DNA from: Paulinella micropora
Taxonomy: Eukaryota; Cercozoa; Imbricatea; Euglyphida; Paulinellidae
Assembly: GCA_019918135.1 (NCBI GenBank)
Contig: WBZZ01003534.1
Coordinates: forward strand, 112,681-176,680
Length of the DNA: 64,000 nucleotides
Direction of reading: 5' to 3'
Part shown: positions 61,101-64,000 of the stretch, one piece after another
How the letters are laid out: each line of letters begins with the position of its first letter
How positions within the stretch are numbered: position 1 is the stretch's first letter
The notes under the pieces: model-generated
Databases searched by the model: none
What the model was told of the DNA's origin: nothing
The model's input: only the letters and a program-made list of their open reading frames with translations
Translations under genes and position numbers: made by a program

Positions 61101-63726
61101 CTCGGCTGTGAAAGCCTAGCCAAGCTCGCCAGCGGGGGGCATGCTGCCCCCCGAACCCCCCCTGCCCTCCCTCCAGCCCGCGCTAGCGGGCTGGGCAGCA
61201 TGCCCCCCGACGCTAGCGGGCTGGGCAGCATGCCCCCCGCCCCGGGGGGCAGTCCGCCCTCCCTCCAGCCCGCGGTAGCGGGCTGGGGGTGGACTGGGTG
61301 GATGTGTCGCCGGCGCGGCACCTGAGTTCTTCATCGCTGACCCTGTTCCACGAGCACGTGACGGGGCCCCGTCTGGTGTACGCGGCGGGGATGCAGACCC
61401 AGGCGATTGCACTACCTATTGTCGGCGCAGGCTCAGCACGGGGAGAGCCCCTACGCGGGCCTGGGGCTCCCCGCGGTAGGTCGCCTGGTTCTGCAAGGCG
61501 ACAGGCTGCTGCGGGCGCTCGGCGGAGAGCCTGTGCAAGCCGTGGGCCGCCGGGCTGCACCTGCCGCCGCAGGTATTGCGCGAGCCACGGCCGTTCCCCT
61601 GGAAAGATGTGCAACAGATACCGCTGCCGCAGCCACCACAAGCCCTGACGTTCGATCTCCTCGACGCTGGCCTCCTTACTACGCAGAAGCCACAGCTGTC
61701 CCAAATGAAATAGTGCGCACGCCCTCGTTCAGCTGCCATGAACGCTCCAGCAGGTCAACGTACAGCGCCTCGACAGCTAGGTCGTCCCGCGCACCACCAA
61801 CTGCCGTAGCCTGGCCCAAGAGTCCACACCCAGCGCACGCCAGAGCAAGACCATAGGCAGATCGCATGGTTGACCAACAAAGACACGCGCGCTTAGGACG
61901 GGCTGTGCCGAATCGTTCTTGACCTGCGCACGGACAAACTGAGCTAAGCACTCGCGGGGGAGCGATGCAGAGGTAGTACGCGCGCAGCGCCACTCCAGTG
62001 CGTGCTTCGCCCAGTCCATAGCAAAGTCACGCGGCGGTTTGTTTTGCACGTTCCCAAACCCCACCGCCAGCGTAGGGTCACTGCCGGCCGCTGGCTCCGG
62101 GGTTTCCGAGACGACGCTGGGGTACAACAACAAACGACGCTGTCTCTTTGTTCCGATCACGGCCCCCTCTTGATTGCGCATGTTTTCGACGTGGTACTCG
62201 GCCGTTGTCTGTTTGGCCGCCCCTCCCGATAACTCGTCCTCCCTCTCTACGCTCTCTTCTTCCTCTTCCTCATCTTCCTCCTCGTCTTTCTCGTACTCTC
62301 CTTCCTCTTCCTTCTCGCCCTCTTCCTGTTCCGGCAGAACCTCTGCTGCCACTTCCTCTTCTTCTAGCTCGATCTCGTGGTCATTGTCTTCCTCTTCCAC
62401 TTCTTCTGCTCCTTCTTCTTCTTCTTCTTCTTCTTTTCTTCTTCTTCTTCTTCTTCTTCTTCTTCTTCTTTCTTCTTCTTCTTCTTCTTCTTCTTCTTCT
62501 TCCGGCGCTTCTCGCTCCCCTTCTTCTTTCTCCTGTCTCTTTTTGCTTTTCTTGGCTACACACGGCACTGCCCCCCGGGCGCGTTCTGTGTATAGCTGTC
62601 TCCTTGGGGGCTGCTGTCGCCGCCCCCCAGCGCGCTGCTCAGCTGGTGCCAACGGACAGTCGGCGCCCCCCGAGCCGCTGGCCTTGGTTGTTTCCGTCTT
62701 GTCGGCTTGCCCCGTACGCCACGCCACGGCTCGACGCCTGGTCCCGCCCGGGGTGCTGGCCCCCGCACAAATCTTGTAAACTTCTCGAACTACCTGGCCT
62801 GGCTGCTGCCCCAACTGGGAAGTACGACAGAGGGATGTATCGGGTGCACGCCCGCTGAGGGCGTTGTTTCGCCTGTCCCATTGACGGATTAACGCATGGT
62901 CCAAGGGGGGAGTCTCGCGCCCCTCCAGCGCCCAACACACGCCGTCCAGCAGAACGAACGGCACCCACGAACCTATCTCCATCCCCGCCAGCGTGCGCTG
63001 CAAGTGGTCGCCCGCGTGAAGAGACGCAGCCAGCGCTCGCTCTCGGCCCAGCTCCGCAGTGCGCTGGGGGGTGGCAAGTTTACTGGCCAAGGCAGCGACA
63101 ACAGGCGAATTACTTCTGGGGTGGAAACAACTCGCCCGGCTCAGCCGGCACCTCCGTCATGGCGCGGCCGGGGCCCTGACACTCGAACAGGGACCAAGTC
63201 ACCCGCGCCAGCAAACCTGCCGACACCCGTCCCGCCCATTTCGCACACCTGTTCAAAGCACCCACTGGGGTCCTCGAAACCGGCGAATTCGACTCCCAGC
63301 TTCAGTACGTAACGCTTCCCCGAGTCTGTCGTCGTCATGCGCGGGGGGATCGTTACTAACCTAGGCACACACAGCCGCGCGCCGCCCTCTGCCTGGGTCT
63401 CTAGCCAGGGACCCAAAGCATTACGCAGCGCACTGCCTTGATTTCTCTTTTTGCGCAGACGCTCAAACTCCTTTTCATCCACTTGTCGCAAGCGCAACTG
63501 CGCCGACAGCTTGGCCACCTGTTTGGGCGCCGCGTACAACACAAAATAGCGCAAGCTTTCTACGCCCCGCGGTTGAGCTTAAATTCTTCTTCCAGAAACG
63601 CTAGGGCCAAAGACCTTGATTCTTCCACGGTTGCAATAGCCCGGGGGCTGGCAGCGCCGCTAGGTCTGCGTCTGTTTCTTCTTGTTCACGTATGATAGCC
63701 GCTATCGTAGCTGCATCCGCTTGCAT
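58124..63726 (-). CDS. RNA polymerase second-largest subunit (RPB2-like), frameshifted
   Basis: This would be the catalytic beta-type subunit of a multisubunit RNA polymerase. Reading downward from ATG 63726 (MQADAATIAAIIREQEETDA), family landmarks appear in order: VFVGQPCDLPMVLLWRALG (near 61850), DPLALQNRAVLTLAQLYAHNLKR (60630), QMGFLDPCETSKSSKSGY (60246-60193, the RPB2 HWGxxCPxETPEGxxxGL block), GDKITNTSGQK (59583-59551, active-site Lys pair) and YYMAEEK...FKARHRGGIDPLTHQG near 58500. A C-terminal Cys cluster (CDFICNSCG...CLTRSC) precedes the stop at 58124. The frame changes several times and three GC palindromes and a poly-Glu tract interrupt it. Length is above the usual ~1,200 residues because of the inserts. 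Orthology to RPB2 is firm; function of this copy is uncertain. Confidence 0.82.
58978..59070. repeat. GC palindromic element in RPB2, copy A
   Basis: GGGGGGCATGCTGCCCCCCG, then AACCCCCCTGCCTCTCTTCC, then AGCCCGCTAGCGCGGGCTGG and GCAGCATGCCCCCC. Both halves are palindromic. It lies between two RPB2 segments, and one minus frame stays open through it. Confidence 0.75.
59228..59325. repeat. GC palindromic element in RPB2, copy B (inverted)
   Basis: The same parts as copy A in the opposite orientation: GGGGGGCATGCTGCCCAGCC, CGCTAGCGCGGGCTGG, AAGGGAGGCAGGGGGGGTTC and GGGGGGCAGCATGCCCCC. It sits downstream of the GDK...GQK catalytic block. Confidence 0.75.
61131..61290. repeat. GC palindromic element in RPB2, copy C (compound)
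   Basis: A full unit (GGGGGGCATGCTGCCCCCCG to GGGCTGGGCAGCATGCCCCC) is followed by a second half unit and a third AGCCCGCGGTAGCGGGCT hairpin. It lies in the region between the lobe and the fork-like part of the RPB2 product. Confidence 0.75.
62400..62510. repeat. (TTC)n tract coding poly-Glu/Arg inside RPB2
   Basis: About 110 bases of TTC/TTCTT repeat give poly-Glu, poly-Arg or poly-Lys on the minus strand depending on frame. They lie in a longer acidic segment (62230-62510) that no standard RPB2 has at this place. Confidence 0.85.
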
Positions 63727-64000
63727 CGTCACAGCAACTCTTCCTCCCCCTCTTCTTGCCTTGCGAATTTGTGTTCTTCTCTTCTCCTCAATAGGGGGAA
63801 GGAGGGGGGGGGGGAGACGAGACGGGCCTCGCACACACTCTCCCCCCCCCCCCCCCTCTCTCTCTCCCATCATCCCCGCCCCTCACTCCCTTCCTCTTTC
63901 TTCCCCGTCTTCTCTTCTTCCCCCTCCCCCCTCTAGCTTTTTGGTGTACCGGGAGACCGAGGGGGCTGTCCGAAAGTTTTGTAATTGACTACAACAAAAC
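63727..64000. other. Pyrimidine-rich region upstream of RPB2
   Basis: C/T runs (CTCTCTCTC, C14) and a G-run fill the region directly upstream of the RPB2 start. No gene or clear promoter element is seen before the window ends. Confidence 0.4.

Overview
The window looks like part of a large eukaryotic dsDNA virus genome, or a copy of one integrated in a nuclear genome. It is GC-rich, with densely packed, mostly single-exon genes on both strands, AATAAA-type polyadenylation signals and no bacterial ribosome-binding or operon logic. Two replication/transcription genes point to a virus. One is an archaeo-eukaryotic primase of the herpesvirus UL52 / PrimPol type at 17995-19965 (DxD, SxH and D motifs plus a C/H zinc site). 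The other is a very divergent second-largest RNA polymerase subunit (RPB2-like) on the minus strand at 58124-63726. The lineage (nucleocytoplasmic virus, mirusvirus-like or other) cannot be fixed from this window: no capsid, terminase or DNA polymerase gene was recognised.

Layout. 0-4.4 kb: a partial unknown gene, an LRR protein and a small basic/Cys-containing protein. 4.8-10.8 kb: gene-poor, with seven ~300-bp tandem repeats, one frameshifted gene and a 1.4-kb satellite. 10.8-17.9 kb: a zinc-cluster protein and a secreted-type glycoprotein, each followed by a degraded paralogue. 18-26.7 kb: primase, a membrane protein and several unrecognised, partly lower-GC genes. 26.7-32.2 kb: repeats, hairpins and gene fragments. 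32.5-36.8 kb: an F-box/LRR-like protein, a five-finger C2H2 protein and a small protein. 36.9-49.5 kb: an unrecognised viral gene split by a 10.8-kb DNA transposon. 49.8-58 kb: a run of surface-type glycoproteins (PKD/BspA-like/EGF protein, a two-module Cys-rich type I protein, a Ser/Thr-rich membrane protein). 58-63.7 kb: RPB2.

The transposon (37290-48116) has ~154-bp terminal inverted repeats, a CTAC target duplication, an intron-rich gene resembling DUF7869-type transposases, a SET-domain gene, an unknown Lys/Glu-rich gene, an intronic tRNA-derived SINE and many microsatellites. It is AT-richer and cell-like, and removing it restores the interrupted viral reading frame exactly. This viral DNA has therefore been in a nucleus with active transposons.

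Several long genes (RPB2, 21.7-24.5 kb, 25.2-26.7 kb, 49.8-52.5 kb, 52.6-54.5 kb and others) are split by single-base frame changes, many at homopolymers, while all segments stay open and protein-like. This fits indel errors in a long-read assembly, or recent decay of an integrated virus. The sequence is also full of perfect hairpins (arms 9-17 bp), palindromic poly-G/poly-C tracts and conserved 3'-flank motifs.
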